A stretch of 64,000 nucleotides of DNA, taken from Pseudomonas chlororaphis (GTDB lineage Bacteria; Pseudomonadota; Gammaproteobacteria; Pseudomonadales; Pseudomonadaceae). The stretch lies in NCBI RefSeq assembly GCF_001921865.1, contig NZ_MSCT01000021.1, forward strand, positions 62,001 to 126,000, in the 5' to 3' direction. Below the pieces are notes generated by a model. It did no database searches. It had not been told where the DNA came from and saw only the letters and a list, made by a program, of their open reading frames with translations. Shown piece after piece: positions 52,726 through 62,089 of the stretch. The translations under genes and the position numbers were made by a program. Numbering within the stretch: the first letter of the stretch is position 1; each line of letters begins with the position of its first letter.

Positions 52726-54520
52726 AGCCTTCAGCGCCGCCCGGGCCGTGGCCGCCGGCATCGATTTCGCCGAGCTGCGGCTCGGCGCCAGCGGCCTGTT
52801 CTGGAACGAATATCGCCCCGAAGATGGCGCCTGCCGCCTCTGGCACTGGCGCGATAACCAGGCCCGCTGCCTGACACCGCAGGGCTTCAGCGTGCGTAGC
52901 CGGGTCTACGAATACGGCGGCGGGGCCTTTTGCCTGGGCGACGACGGCGTGGTGTTCGTCAACGAGACGGACCAGCAGCTCTACCGGCAGTCGCTGCAAG
53001 GCGAGACGCCAGTCGCCCTGACCTCGGGCGAATGCCGTTTTGGCGACCTGCAGTTCGCCGCAGGGCAGGTACTGGCGGTGGAAGAACACAACGACCGGCA
53101 TCGCCTGGTGGCCATCGATGCCGGTAACGGCAAGCGCCAGTTGTTGGCCGAAGGGGCGGACTTTTATGCCGCGCCCACCCTGAGTCCGGACGGCCAGCGT
53201 CTGGCCTGGATCGAATGGGATCGCCCGCATCAGCCCTGGACCTCGACGCGCCTGATGCTCGCCGAGCGCCTGGCTGACGGCCGTTGGGACGATCCGCGCT
53301 GCGTGGCCGGCGACGGCGCGCAAGAATCGCTGCAACAACCACGCTTCGACGAGTCCGGTCGCCTCTACTGCCTGACCGACCGCGGCGGCTATTGGCAACC
53401 CTGGGGCGAAACCCAGGATAGCCTGCAAGCGCTGCCCTGCGCCGCCGCCGATCATGCGCCGGCGCCCTGGCAATTGGGCGGCTGCACCTGGCTGCCGCTG
53501 GGTGGCGACAGCTGGCTGGGCAGTTGGACGCAAGACGGCTTTGGCCGCCTGGGGCTGCAAGCCAAGGGTTCGCAACAGGACTTCAGCGGCAACTACAGCC
53601 GCTTCCGCAACCTGGCGCTGGACGAGCGGTTTATCTACGCCATCGCCGCCTCGCCGATCAGCCCCTCCGCGGTGATCGCCATCGAGCGCCGCTCGCAGCA
53701 GGTCAGCGTCCTGGCGGGCGGCGTGGCGCCCCTGCCGCCGGAGCGGATCAGCCATCCACAAACCTTGCGTTACCCCAGTGGCCAGGGCGAGGCCCACGGC
53801 TTTTTCTACCCGGCCATGGGTGACACCGAGCGACCGCCCCTGGTGGTGTTCATCCACGGCGGCCCGACCTCGGCCTGTTATCCGATCCTCGACCCGCGCA
53901 TCCAGTACTGGGCGCAACGGGGGTTCGCCGTGGCCGACCTGAACTACCGCGGCAGCAGCGGTTACGGCCGCGAGTACCGGCAAGCGCTGCACCTGAGCTG
54001 GGGCGAAGTGGATGTGCAAGACGCCTGCGCAGTGGTCGCCTACCTGGCCCGACAGGGCCTGGTCGACGGCGAACGGGCGTTCATTCGCGGCGGCAGCGCC
54101 GGCGGCTACACCACCCTCTGCGCGTTGGCTTTTGCCGATGTGTTCCGCGCAGGAGCCAGCCTCTATGGCGTCAGCGACCCGGTCGCCCTGGCACGAGCCA
54201 CCCACAAATTCGAAGGCGACTACCTAGACTGGCTGATCGGCGATCCGGAACAGGACGCCGAACGTTACCGGGCCCGCACCCCGCTGCTGCACGCCGGCAA
54301 TATCCGCGTGCCGGTGATTTTCTTCCAGGGCGAGCTCGATGCCGTGGTGGTGCCCCAGCAAACCCGGGACATGCTCAAGGCATTGCGGGACAAGGGTATT
54401 GCGGCCCAAGCACACTACTACCCGGACGAACGCCACGGTTTTCGCAAGGCGGCCAACCAGGCCCACGCGCTGGAACAGGAATGGTTGTTTTATCGACAGG
54501 TGATGGAGCAGGAGAACTGA
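52691..54520 (+). CDS. S9-family prolyl oligopeptidase-like peptidase of the pqq operon
   Basis: 609 residues. A beta-propeller-like N-terminal region is followed by an alpha/beta hydrolase domain (about 380-605). The catalytic triad is visible: Ser in RGGSAGGYTTL, Asp in GELDAVVVP and His in DERHGFRK. It overlaps pqqE by 35 bases and so is co-transcribed. The same gene is called pqqH in P. aeruginosa and pqqM in a P. fluorescens strain, as I recall; I leave the symbol empty because of that conflict. It may trim PqqA or its fragments, but is not considered essential. Confidence 0.9.
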   Translation: MNETHASSPKAEAFSAARAVAAGIDFAELRLGASGLFWNEYRPEDGACRLWHWRDNQARCLTPQGFSVRSRVYEYGGGAFCLGDDGVVFVNETDQQLYRQSLQGETPVALTSGECRFGDLQFAAGQVLAVEEHNDRHRLVAIDAGNGKRQLLAEGADFYAAPTLSPDGQRLAWIEWDRPHQPWTSTRLMLAERLADGRWDDPRCVAGDGAQESLQQPRFDESGRLYCLTDRGGYWQPWGETQDSLQALPCAAADHAPAPWQLGGCTWLPLGGDSWLGSWTQDGFGRLGLQAKGSQQDFSGNYSRFRNLALDERFIYAIAASPISPSAVIAIERRSQQVSVLAGGVAPLPPERISHPQTLRYPSGQGEAHGFFYPAMGDTERPPLVVFIHGGPTSACYPILDPRIQYWAQRGFAVADLNYRGSSGYGREYRQALHLSWGEVDVQDACAVVAYLARQGLVDGERAFIRGGSAGGYTTLCALAFADVFRAGASLYGVSDPVALARATHKFEGDYLDWLIGDPEQDAERYRARTPLLHAGNIRVPVIFFQGELDAVVVPQQTRDMLKALRDKGIAAQAHYYPDERHGFRKAANQAHALEQEWLFYRQVMEQEN

Positions 54521-54596
54521 AAAGAGCGTCGCTCAATCAGTTCGTGACGCGAGGATCGCGAGCCACAACCACTGGCTCGCGAAACGGTTTGAGGAG

Positions 54597-54755
54597 TCAG
54601 CGCTTGGCGATGATGTACACCGCGTGCACGATACCCGGGATGTAGCCGCACAGGGTCAGCAGGATATTCAGCCAGAACGCGCCGCCGAACCCCACTTGCA
54701 GGAACACTCCCAATGGCGGCAACAGAATGGCGATGATGATGCGGATAAAGTCCAT
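54597..54755 (-). CDS. YqaE/Pmp3-family small membrane protein
   Basis: 52 residues with two hydrophobic helices: RIIIAILLPPLGVFLQVG with the family signature LLPPLGVFL, and FWLNILLTLCGYIPGIVHAVY with LTLCGYIPGI. The ATG at 54755 has AGGAGC upstream. Family members are induced by salt, cold or membrane stress and are thought to affect membrane potential. Monocistronic. Confidence 0.92.
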   Translation of the reverse strand: MDFIRIIIAILLPPLGVFLQVGFGGAFWLNILLTLCGYIPGIVHAVYIIAKR

Positions 54756-54884
54756 GGGGCAGCTCCTGATAGAAGTCGACTCATACGAGCCTCACCCTTA
54801 ATCGACCCATGCCGCTCGGCAGGGTTCAGTCGGTTCTGGCCAAGGGCCAGTTTTCCCCTCAAACCGATGCCTCGAACCCCAGGC

Positions 54885-54921
54885 AAAAAAACGCCCCGTG
54901 CGAAAGATCAGGCACGGGGCG
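54885..54921 (-). terminator. Terminator of the aminotransferase gene (minus strand)
   Basis: CGCCCCGTGC and GCACGGGGCG pair around a ten-base loop. On the minus strand it is followed by seven T residues. It sits 77 bases past the aminotransferase stop. The remainder of the gap up to 54998 has nothing recognisable. Confidence 0.8.
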
Positions 54922-54997
54922 ATGCGTTATACCGCGAGACGGTTCTGGAATGCTGTCCCTGGATAAAGTCAGATTTGCAACGAAACCCACACAGCCG

Positions 54998-56281
54998 TTA
55001 AACCACCAACCCCTTGCGGCATTGCAGTTGGGTGGTGCGCACGCGTGCGAAAGCGCGTGCCAGGCGCAGCAGCATTTCATCGATATTGGCCTTGCTCACC
55101 GTCAGCGCCGGGGTAAACCGCAGGCAGTCCGCTTGCGGCGCGAGCAATAACAAGCCTTCGTAGCGGGCCGCGCTCACCACGGCTTCGGCCGAATCGTCGG
55201 CCAGGCTCAGCCCCCAGAACAGTCCTTGCCCACGCAATGCCCCCTGGGCATAACGGTTAGCCAGACGCGCCAAACCCTCCCGCAAATACTGCCCGCTGTC
55301 GCGCACCTGCTCGAGAAAACCCGTGTCCAGCACGCTCTCGAGCACCGCCAGACCCGCCGCGGTCATCAACGCATTGCCATGGTGGGTGCCGCCCAATTCG
55401 CCTTCCTCGAAGCAGCACGCGCCGCCACGTGCCAGCAGGGCCGCCAGCGGCACACCGCCGCCGAGCCCTTTGCCCAGAACAACGATATCGGCGCGTACGC
55501 CATAACCCTGTTCGGCCAGCAACGTGCCGCAACGGCCGATACCGGTCTGCACTTCGTCGAGGATCAAGAGAATGCCCAACTCGCGACACAGGCGCTCGAC
55601 ACCCTTGAGGTAGTGCTCGGTCGCCGGAATCACCCCGGCCTCGCCCTGGATCGGTTCGAGCATGATCGCCACGGTCTGCGCGTCTACCGCGGCATGCAAA
55701 GCCGGCAAGTCGTTGAAGGGAACATGACTGAAGCCCGGCAGTTGCGGCTCGAAGCGGTTGGCGATGTTGCTGCTCGCCGAGGCCGACATGGCCGCGAAAC
55801 TACGTCCATGACAGCTGCCGCTGGCGGTGATGATCTTCGCGGCCCCGCCGCGGTGCAGTTGGCCCCACTTGCGGGCCAGCTTGATCGCGGCCTCGCAGGC
55901 TTCGCTGCCGCTGCCCAACAGGTACGCCTGGTCGCTGCCAGTGCTGCGGCACAAACGCTCGCTCAGGTTGAGCAGGCCGCGGTTGTAAAAACCCGCGCCG
56001 GGATTGATCAGCGATTGCGCCTGGGCGGTCAGCGCCTTGACCACTGCCGAGGGACTATGGCCAAGGCTGTTGGCAGCGTTGCCCTGGACGAAATCGAGGT
56101 AGGCGCGGTCGTCCGCATCCCACAGCCACGAACCCTGGCCACGCACAAACACCGGATGGGGCCGCTGGACGCTGGGCATCAGACACTCGCTGGAAAGGTG
56201 GTCGCCCAGAGGCGACAGGCAGGGCTCGGACACCAGGTCATCGAGGCTCGGTTGAGAGCGACGCAGGCTGAACAGGTTCAT
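54998..56281 (-). CDS. Class III PLP aminotransferase (acetylornithine/GABA type)
   Basis: 427 residues. The PLP fold is clear: LGSGSEACEAAIKLAR near residue 125, SGSCHGRSFAAMSAS, the Asp in LILDEVQTGIGRCG and the cofactor lysine in VVLGKGLGGGVPLAA. An N-terminal extension of about 45 residues precedes the core. The substrate is not identifiable; ornithine, diamine or 4-aminobutyrate are possible. The ATG overlaps the MOSC gene stop as ATGA, so the two proteins are made together. A much longer open frame extends upstream antisense-free through the MOSC gene but is not coding. Confidence 0.85.
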   Translation of the reverse strand: MNLFSLRRSQPSLDDLVSEPCLSPLGDHLSSECLMPSVQRPHPVFVRGQGSWLWDADDRAYLDFVQGNAANSLGHSPSAVVKALTAQAQSLINPGAGFYNRGLLNLSERLCRSTGSDQAYLLGSGSEACEAAIKLARKWGQLHRGGAAKIITASGSCHGRSFAAMSASASSNIANRFEPQLPGFSHVPFNDLPALHAAVDAQTVAIMLEPIQGEAGVIPATEHYLKGVERLCRELGILLILDEVQTGIGRCGTLLAEQGYGVRADIVVLGKGLGGGVPLAALLARGGACCFEEGELGGTHHGNALMTAAGLAVLESVLDTGFLEQVRDSGQYLREGLARLANRYAQGALRGQGLFWGLSLADDSAEAVVSAARYEGLLLLAPQADCLRFTPALTVSKANIDEMLLRLARAFARVRTTQLQCRKGLVV

Positions 56282-56976
56282 GCGCTCAAACCCTCCAGTG
56301 GCAGCCCGAGCAGACGCGAGGACCAATCTTCGACCAAGCCGGTACGCATGCGCTTGATCGCGATGTCGCGCCAGCGCGACGCCAATGCCGGGCAATCCAC
56401 CAGTTTCTTCAAACCCGCATGTTCCAGAGGCTCTCGATAAAAACAGCGCAGGGCCCAGGCCACGGTCAAGCCCGGGTAGCTGCGTTGGATCAGCTCGAAC
56501 GGTTGATCGGCGCTGACGAAGCCGGGCTTGAGCACTCGGTAGAACCAGCCGCAGCGGCCATTGTTCTGCGCCTGCTGAGGCAGGTCGGGAAGGCCCCATC
56601 GATGACTCAGGCGATAGCAGGGCGAACGCGGCTGGCTGACCTGTAGCAGCGCGCCGCCCCAGCGAAACATATCGCCCAGGCACACCTGGTCTTCGGTAAG
56701 GCCGTGGGTAGAGAGGTTTTCGCCAAAGGCCGGGGCGCACCAGTCGATCTGTGGATAACGCTTGCGCCAGTGGCTGTAGTGCTCGGCGGGGTAATGGTGC
56801 AACGCCCGCTCCGGGCCGGTATGAAAACGCGGGTCGCCGTGTTCGTCGCTGCCCAGCCCCTGCGGCCATAACCAGAGCCGATTGGCAACTGGACGTTTGT
56901 CGGTATCGCTGATCAAACCTTGGCCGATATTTTTTGCCTTGCCTATGTAAACACCATCCACGTAAACGGTATTCAT
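56278..56976 (-). CDS. YiiM-type MOSC domain protein
   Basis: 232 residues. The MOSC domain (about 50-170) is followed by the C-terminal helical extension typical of YiiM, with CGWFYRVLKPGFV. YiiM proteins use molybdenum cofactor to reduce N-hydroxylated bases such as 6-hydroxylaminopurine. The expected cofactor-site cysteine appears in PRSPCYRLSHRW. It is coupled to the aminotransferase and divergent from the LysR gene, with a 102-bp shared region. Confidence 0.85.
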   Translation of the reverse strand: MNTVYVDGVYIGKAKNIGQGLISDTDKRPVANRLWLWPQGLGSDEHGDPRFHTGPERALHHYPAEHYSHWRKRYPQIDWCAPAFGENLSTHGLTEDQVCLGDMFRWGGALLQVSQPRSPCYRLSHRWGLPDLPQQAQNNGRCGWFYRVLKPGFVSADQPFELIQRSYPGLTVAWALRCFYREPLEHAGLKKLVDCPALASRWRDIAIKRMRTGLVEDWSSRLLGLPLEGLSA

Positions 56977-57078
56977 TGCACCCTATGGCCCTGTAAGCCC
57001 TGTGAATAGGGGTTAGACTAGGCCTGCACGGCCTGGCGGGCCATTTCGATTTTCCAGCTTTTTCGATAAGCAGGGCTT

Positions 57079-58008
57079 ATGGATTTTAAACAACTGCGCT
57101 ATTTCGTCGCGGTGTATGAAGAAGGCCACGTGGGACGCGCCGCCGAGCGCCTGTCGATCTCCCAACCCGCGCTCTCGCAGCAAATCCGTCAGCTCGAACA
57201 GAACCTCGACGTCAGCCTGTTCGAGCGCAGCAGCAAACGCCTGTTGCCGACCCTGGCGGCCCATACCTTGTACAACCACGCCCTGCCTTTGCTCGACGGC
57301 ATGCAACGGGCTCGCGAAGCGCTGGGTAACTTCAAAGGGCAGGCCCTGCGCACGCTGGCGATCGGCGTACTGCAGACCGTACATAGCAGCCTGGTGCCGC
57401 AGATGCTCGAACGGGTGCGCAAGGCCCAGCCCCATCTGGTGGTACAGATTTACGAACTGACCGGCCTGGAAATCGAACGACGCCTGCTCAACGGCGCGCT
57501 GGATATCGGTATCAGCTATCTCCCCCCGGGCCAGCCGGGGTTGCATGGCGTACAGCTCTACGAAGACGAGTTGACCCTGGTGATCCCCGCCGGGCATCCC
57601 TTGCGCGAGTTCAAGAAAGTTTCCATGAGCCAGGCGGCGGAGTTGCCCATGCTGCTGCTGGGCGAGGAGTTTCAGATCCGCCAGATCTGGCAGGCGCAAC
57701 TGGCCAGCCTCGGACGCCGGCCGCAGGTACAGGCGGAGTTGAACAATATGGCGGGGATTCTCGACAGCTTGCCGCACACTCGCCTGGCGACGGTCTTGCC
57801 AGGGCGTTCGCGCCAGAGCCACAGCCACCCGGACCTGCTCTGGAAGCCGCTGAGCGAATCGAGAGTGCCGTTGAAAGTGGGGCTGGTGTGCCGTGACGTA
57901 CAGCGTCAGCAGGCAACATTAGCGCTGCTGCGAACCCTGCTGGAAGAAGAAATGAGCGGCCCGGACGGGCGGATGACCAGTCCGACAACGCTGGAAGGCC
58001 TAAGCTGA
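57079..58008 (+). CDS. LysR-family transcriptional regulator
   Basis: 309 residues. The N-terminal helix-turn-helix has MDFKQLRYFVAVYEEGHVGRAAERL and SQPALSQQIRQLEQ. The effector-binding domain (about 90-300) contains LAIGVLQTVHSSLVPQML. It is divergent from the MOSC-aminotransferase pair, which is the likely target, but it also borders the acyl-CoA dehydrogenase genes. No LysR box could be assigned with confidence in the 102-bp promoter region. Confidence 0.9.
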   Translation: MDFKQLRYFVAVYEEGHVGRAAERLSISQPALSQQIRQLEQNLDVSLFERSSKRLLPTLAAHTLYNHALPLLDGMQRAREALGNFKGQALRTLAIGVLQTVHSSLVPQMLERVRKAQPHLVVQIYELTGLEIERRLLNGALDIGISYLPPGQPGLHGVQLYEDELTLVIPAGHPLREFKKVSMSQAAELPMLLLGEEFQIRQIWQAQLASLGRRPQVQAELNNMAGILDSLPHTRLATVLPGRSRQSHSHPDLLWKPLSESRVPLKVGLVCRDVQRQQATLALLRTLLEEEMSGPDGRMTSPTTLEGLS

Positions 58009-58026
58009 TAAAAACGCGGGCAAAAG

Positions 58027-58050
58027 AAAACCCCGCCGAAGCGGGGCTTT
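58027..58050. terminator. Terminator after the LysR gene
   Basis: CCCCGC-CGAA-GCGGGG with A-rich left and CTTT right flanks, 19 bases past the stop. The remaining gap to 58223 shows nothing further that I recognise. Confidence 0.75.
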
Positions 58051-58222
58051 GCAGACTGTTTCCCTGACATCCTTTTCACTCCACCATCCTGGCGGAATCC
58101 TACGTGTCCGTGTTGTTGCTTTGCGCTTCCTGCGCGACGTCCATGTGAAGTAGATTAGCTCTGGATCCAATCTGCCGATAGGGGCGATTAGCAGCACGTC
58201 ATGTAAGAGAATGCTTACATAA

Positions 58223-60001
58223 TCAGAACTGCGCCGCCTCCAGCAGGAACAATGATTCGCTACCCGCCTTCACCGACGCGCTCAGCGAGTGGATACGCGG
58301 CAGCAGGCGGGCGAAGTAGAAGCGTGCGGTACCCAGTTTGCTGGCGTAGAAATCGTCTTGCGCCTCCTTGCCCAAGGCAGCTTTGGCCATCAACGCCCAC
58401 ATGTAGGCGTACGCGGTGTAACCAAACGCTTGCAGATATTCCACCGACGCGGCGCCGATTTCGTTCGGGTTGGCCTTGGCCCGATCCAGCAACCACGCCG
58501 TCAGTTCGTCGAGATTATCCAGAGCCTCGTTCAGCGGCTGGGTGAACTCGCCCAGATCGGCGCTGGCGGTCGCGGCGAAATGGCGGATCTCGTCGGCGAA
58601 CAGCTTGTAGAACGCCCCGCCGCTGCCGACGACCTTGCGCCCGACCAGGTCCAGCGCCTGGATGCCGTTGGTGCCTTCATAGATCTGGGTAATGCGCACA
58701 TCGCGTACCAGTTGCTCCTGGCCCCACTCGCGGATATAGCCGTGGCCACCGAAAATCTGCTGGCCGTGAATCGTGGTTTCCAAGCCCAGATCGGTCAGGA
58801 AAGCCTTGGCCACCGGCGTCAGCAGGGCGACCAGATCTTCCGCGCGCTTACGCACGGCAGCATCTTCGCTGAACTTGGCGGTATCCAGCTGCATGGCCAC
58901 GTAGGTGGAGAAGGCACGGCCGCCTTCGTTCGCGGCTTTCATGGTCAGCAGCATGCGCCGTACGTCCGGGTGGACGATGATCGGGTCGGCGACCTTGTCT
59001 TTAGCTTGCGGCCCGGTCGGTGCACGGCTTTGCAGGCGATCGCGGGCGTATTCCACAGCGTTCTGATAGGAACGCTCGCCCGAGGCCAGCCCCTGGATAC
59101 CGACGCCCAGACGCTCGTAGTTCATCATGGTGAACATCGCCGCCAGGCCCTTGTTCGGTTCGCCGACGATGTAGCCGACAGCCTCGTCGAAGTTCATCAC
59201 GCAGGTAGCGGACGCCTGGATCCCCATCTTGTGCTCGATCGACCCACAGTTCGCCGGGTTGCGCGCGCCCAGGCTGCCATCGGCATTGACCAGGAACTTC
59301 GGCACCAGGAACAGCGAAATGCCTTTCGGACCCGCCGGCGCGTCCGGCAGCTTGGCCAGCACCAGGTGGATGATGTTCTCGGTCAGGTCGTGTTCGCCGC
59401 CGGTGATGAATATCTTGGTCCCGCTGACCTTGTAGGAACCATCGGCCTGCGGTTCGGCCTTGGTGCGGATAATGCCCAGGTCGGTGCCGGCGTGCGGCTC
59501 GGTCAGGCACATGGAGCCAGCCCAGACACCCGCGTACATGTTCGGCAGGTAGGCCGCCTTCAGCTCTTCGCTGGCATGGGCGTTGATCGACAGGCAGGCC
59601 CCGGCGGTCAGCATCGGATACAGGCCGAACGACAGGCTGGCCGAGTTGACCATTTCTTCGACCTGCGCCGACACCGCCTTGGGCATGCCCATGCCGCCGT
59701 AGGCAGGATCGCCGCCCACGCCTACCCAACCGCCCTCGGCATAGGTTTTATAAGCCTGCGGAAAACCTGCCGGCGTGGTGACTGCGCCAGCGCTCCAGTG
59801 GCAGCCTTCTTCGTCGGCGCCGCGGCTTAGCGGGGCGATCGTTTTCCCGGTGACTTTACCGGCTTCTTCAAGAATCGCTTCGACGGTTTCAGCGTCGACA
59901 GTGTCCGCCAAGGCAGGCAGTTCGGCCCAGAGTCTGGCGACCTCGAACACTTCATTGAGGACGAAGCGCATATCGCGCAGGGGCGCTTTGTAGTCAGCCA
60001 T
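58223..60001 (-). CDS. Long-form acyl-CoA dehydrogenase, paralogue 1
   Basis: 592 residues. N-terminal ADYKAPLRDMRFVL is specific to the long acyl-CoA dehydrogenase subgroup. FAD/substrate segments are MCLTEPHAGTDLG, the NCGSIEHKMGIQAS loop and the EGTNGIQALDLVGRK region, plus an extra C-terminal domain of about 130 residues. It catalyses the first step of fatty-acid beta-oxidation with electrons to ETF. It resembles the PA0506-PA0508 group (FadE1/FadE2) and DmdC-type enzymes; chain length is undetermined. The start is ATG 60001, not the ATG four codons upstream. Confidence 0.9.
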   Translation of the reverse strand: MADYKAPLRDMRFVLNEVFEVARLWAELPALADTVDAETVEAILEEAGKVTGKTIAPLSRGADEEGCHWSAGAVTTPAGFPQAYKTYAEGGWVGVGGDPAYGGMGMPKAVSAQVEEMVNSASLSFGLYPMLTAGACLSINAHASEELKAAYLPNMYAGVWAGSMCLTEPHAGTDLGIIRTKAEPQADGSYKVSGTKIFITGGEHDLTENIIHLVLAKLPDAPAGPKGISLFLVPKFLVNADGSLGARNPANCGSIEHKMGIQASATCVMNFDEAVGYIVGEPNKGLAAMFTMMNYERLGVGIQGLASGERSYQNAVEYARDRLQSRAPTGPQAKDKVADPIIVHPDVRRMLLTMKAANEGGRAFSTYVAMQLDTAKFSEDAAVRKRAEDLVALLTPVAKAFLTDLGLETTIHGQQIFGGHGYIREWGQEQLVRDVRITQIYEGTNGIQALDLVGRKVVGSGGAFYKLFADEIRHFAATASADLGEFTQPLNEALDNLDELTAWLLDRAKANPNEIGAASVEYLQAFGYTAYAYMWALMAKAALGKEAQDDFYASKLGTARFYFARLLPRIHSLSASVKAGSESLFLLEAAQF

Positions 60002-60133
60002 GGCAAACCTCACAAGATCTAAACAGGTGGGCTCGAACGGCCCTATTTACGAAAGCTCGAGTGTAACCGAACAACTTTTAAGACACATAGGGTCAACACA
60101 TGACTTTATTGTTAATTTTGGTCACCGACGATA

Positions 60134-60187
60134 ATCGCGAGCAAGCGTGTTCCTGCAGCCTTCTGCAGGAGCACGCTTGCTCGCGAT
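60134..60187. repeat. Near-perfect inverted REP pair between two acyl-CoA dehydrogenase genes
   Basis: A 25-base arm starting ATCGCGAGCAAGCGTG pairs with its inverse ending CACGCTTGCTCGCGAT around CCTT, with a single mismatched position. It is a compact REPIN-like hairpin in the 201-bp gap. Confidence 0.8.
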
Positions 60188-60202
60188 AAACGACGGCCCG
60201 TA

Positions 60203-61999
60203 TCAGAGCGCAAACAGCTGCGCCGGCAACTTCATCAGGCAGTCGCTACCTGCCTCGATCGCCGCCCGATGGGCAGCCGTGCGCGGCAGCAGGCGCTTGA
60301 AGTAGAACTCGCAGGTCGCCAGCTTGGCCTGGCAATAATCGGCATCGCCCTCTCCGTTATCGAGCTGGGCCTGGGCCACCAGCGCCATGCGCAACCACAG
60401 GTAGGCAAGGACGATGTAGCCGCTGTACATCAGGTAATCCAGCGCCGCGGCGCCGACCTCGTCGGGATTCTTCAGCGCCGCCATGCCCACCTGGGTGGTC
60501 AGCGTGCCCCATTCCTGGTTAAGCCCGTTGAGCTGCGCCACATAAGCCTTGAGCTGAGGATGGTCGGCATTGGCCGCGCAGAACCTGTGGACGATCTTGG
60601 TAAAACCCATCAGCAACTTGCCCTGGCTACCGAGCACCTTGCGCCCCAGCAGGTCCAGGGCCTGGATGCCGTTGGTACCTTCATAGATCGGGGCGATGCG
60701 ACAGTCGCGCACCAGTTGCTCCATGCCCCACTCACGGATGAAGCCATGGCCGCCAAACACCTGCATGCCGTGGTTGGTCACCTCTAGCCCGGTTTCGGTC
60801 ATGAAGGCCTTGCAGATCGGTGTCAGGAAAGCCAACAGGTTCTCGGCGTCCTGACGCTGGTCTTCATCGGCAGACAGGTGCGCCATATCCAGTAACTGTG
60901 CGGTGAAGTACGTCAGGGCGCGGTTGCCTTCGTTGAAGGCCTTCATGGTCAACAGCATGCGCCGTACATCGGGGTGGACGATGATCGGATCGGCGGCCTT
61001 GTCCGCTGCCTTCGGCCCGGTCAGAGAGCGCATTTGCAAGCGGTCGTTGGCGTATCTGATTGCCCCCTGGAAGCTTGCCTCGCCCAGGCACAAGCCCTGC
61101 ATCCCGGTGCCGAGGCGCGCGTGGTTCATCATGGTGAACATGCAGTTCAGGCCCTTGTTGGCCTCGCCGATCAGGAAGCCCCTGGCGCCATCGAAATTCA
61201 GCACGCAGGTGGCCGAGGCCTTGATCCCCATCTTGTGTTCGATGGAGCCGCAGCTCACGCCATTGCGCTCCCCCGCCTCGCCTTGGGCATCGGGCAGGAA
61301 CTTGGGCACGATAAACAGCGAAATGCCCTTGGTCCCTGCTGGCGCGTCCGGCAGCTTGGCCAGCACCAGGTGAATGATGTTCGCGCTCATGTCGTGTTCG
61401 CCGGCCGAGATGAAAATCTTGCTGCCGGAGATCTCATAGCTGCCATCGGCCTGGGGTACAGCACGGGTCTTGATAAGGCCCAGGTCGGTGCCGCAATGGG
61501 CTTCGGTCAGGCACATGGTGCCGGTCCATTGGCCGACGGTGAGTTTGCTCAGGTAGGTCTGCTTCTGTTCCGCGCTGCCGTGGGCATGAATCGCCGACAT
61601 CGCGCCGTGGGTCAGGCCCGGGTACATGCCCCAGGAGGTGTTGCTGGAGCCGACCATCTCGCTGATCACCAACCCCAGCGAATGCGGCAGGCCCTGGCCG
61701 CCGTAGCTCGGGTCCGCCGCCAGGCCATGCCAGCCGCCCTCGACATACTGGGCAAACGCCTGCTTGAAACCCTTCGGCGTGGTGACCACGCCATTGTCGA
61801 AGTGACAGCCCTCTTCATCGCCGGAACGGTTCAGCGGCGCCAACACGTTCTCGCAGAACCTGGCCCCTTCTTCGAGGATCGCGGCAACCATGTCCGGGCT
61901 GGCGTCGTTGGCCCCTAGGGCGGCATAGCGGGTGTGGAAATCGAAGACGTGGTCGATCAGAAAGCGCATGTCGCGCAGGGGAGCTTTGTACTCGGGCAT
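60203..61999 (-). CDS. Long-form acyl-CoA dehydrogenase, paralogue 2
   Basis: 598 residues. The opening PEYKAPLRDMRFLIDHVFD parallels paralogue 1, and MCLTEAHCGTDLG, SCGSIEHKMGIKAS and YEGTNGIQALDLLGRK are in the same places, so they arose by duplication. The C-terminal domain differs more, suggesting different acyl preference. The start at 61999 (MPEYKAPL) is preferred over an upstream in-frame start at 62056. Electrons would pass to ETF in the cytoplasm. Confidence 0.9.
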   Translation of the reverse strand: MPEYKAPLRDMRFLIDHVFDFHTRYAALGANDASPDMVAAILEEGARFCENVLAPLNRSGDEEGCHFDNGVVTTPKGFKQAFAQYVEGGWHGLAADPSYGGQGLPHSLGLVISEMVGSSNTSWGMYPGLTHGAMSAIHAHGSAEQKQTYLSKLTVGQWTGTMCLTEAHCGTDLGLIKTRAVPQADGSYEISGSKIFISAGEHDMSANIIHLVLAKLPDAPAGTKGISLFIVPKFLPDAQGEAGERNGVSCGSIEHKMGIKASATCVLNFDGARGFLIGEANKGLNCMFTMMNHARLGTGMQGLCLGEASFQGAIRYANDRLQMRSLTGPKAADKAADPIIVHPDVRRMLLTMKAFNEGNRALTYFTAQLLDMAHLSADEDQRQDAENLLAFLTPICKAFMTETGLEVTNHGMQVFGGHGFIREWGMEQLVRDCRIAPIYEGTNGIQALDLLGRKVLGSQGKLLMGFTKIVHRFCAANADHPQLKAYVAQLNGLNQEWGTLTTQVGMAALKNPDEVGAAALDYLMYSGYIVLAYLWLRMALVAQAQLDNGEGDADYCQAKLATCEFYFKRLLPRTAAHRAAIEAGSDCLMKLPAQLFAL

Positions 62000-62089
62000 G
62001 GTCGTTTCTCCGGCGGCAGATCGACCCAACCTACTGCCGCTCCCAAGACCTGCCAATCACAGTCCAAACGCTGAATGCGCCGTCATCAC

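Noticed and set aside
56282..56869. N-terminal extension that would make the aminotransferase 623 residues
   Set aside because: The extension is an Arg/Pro-rich translation of the MOSC gene in another frame; the ATGA-coupled ATG at 56281 is far better.
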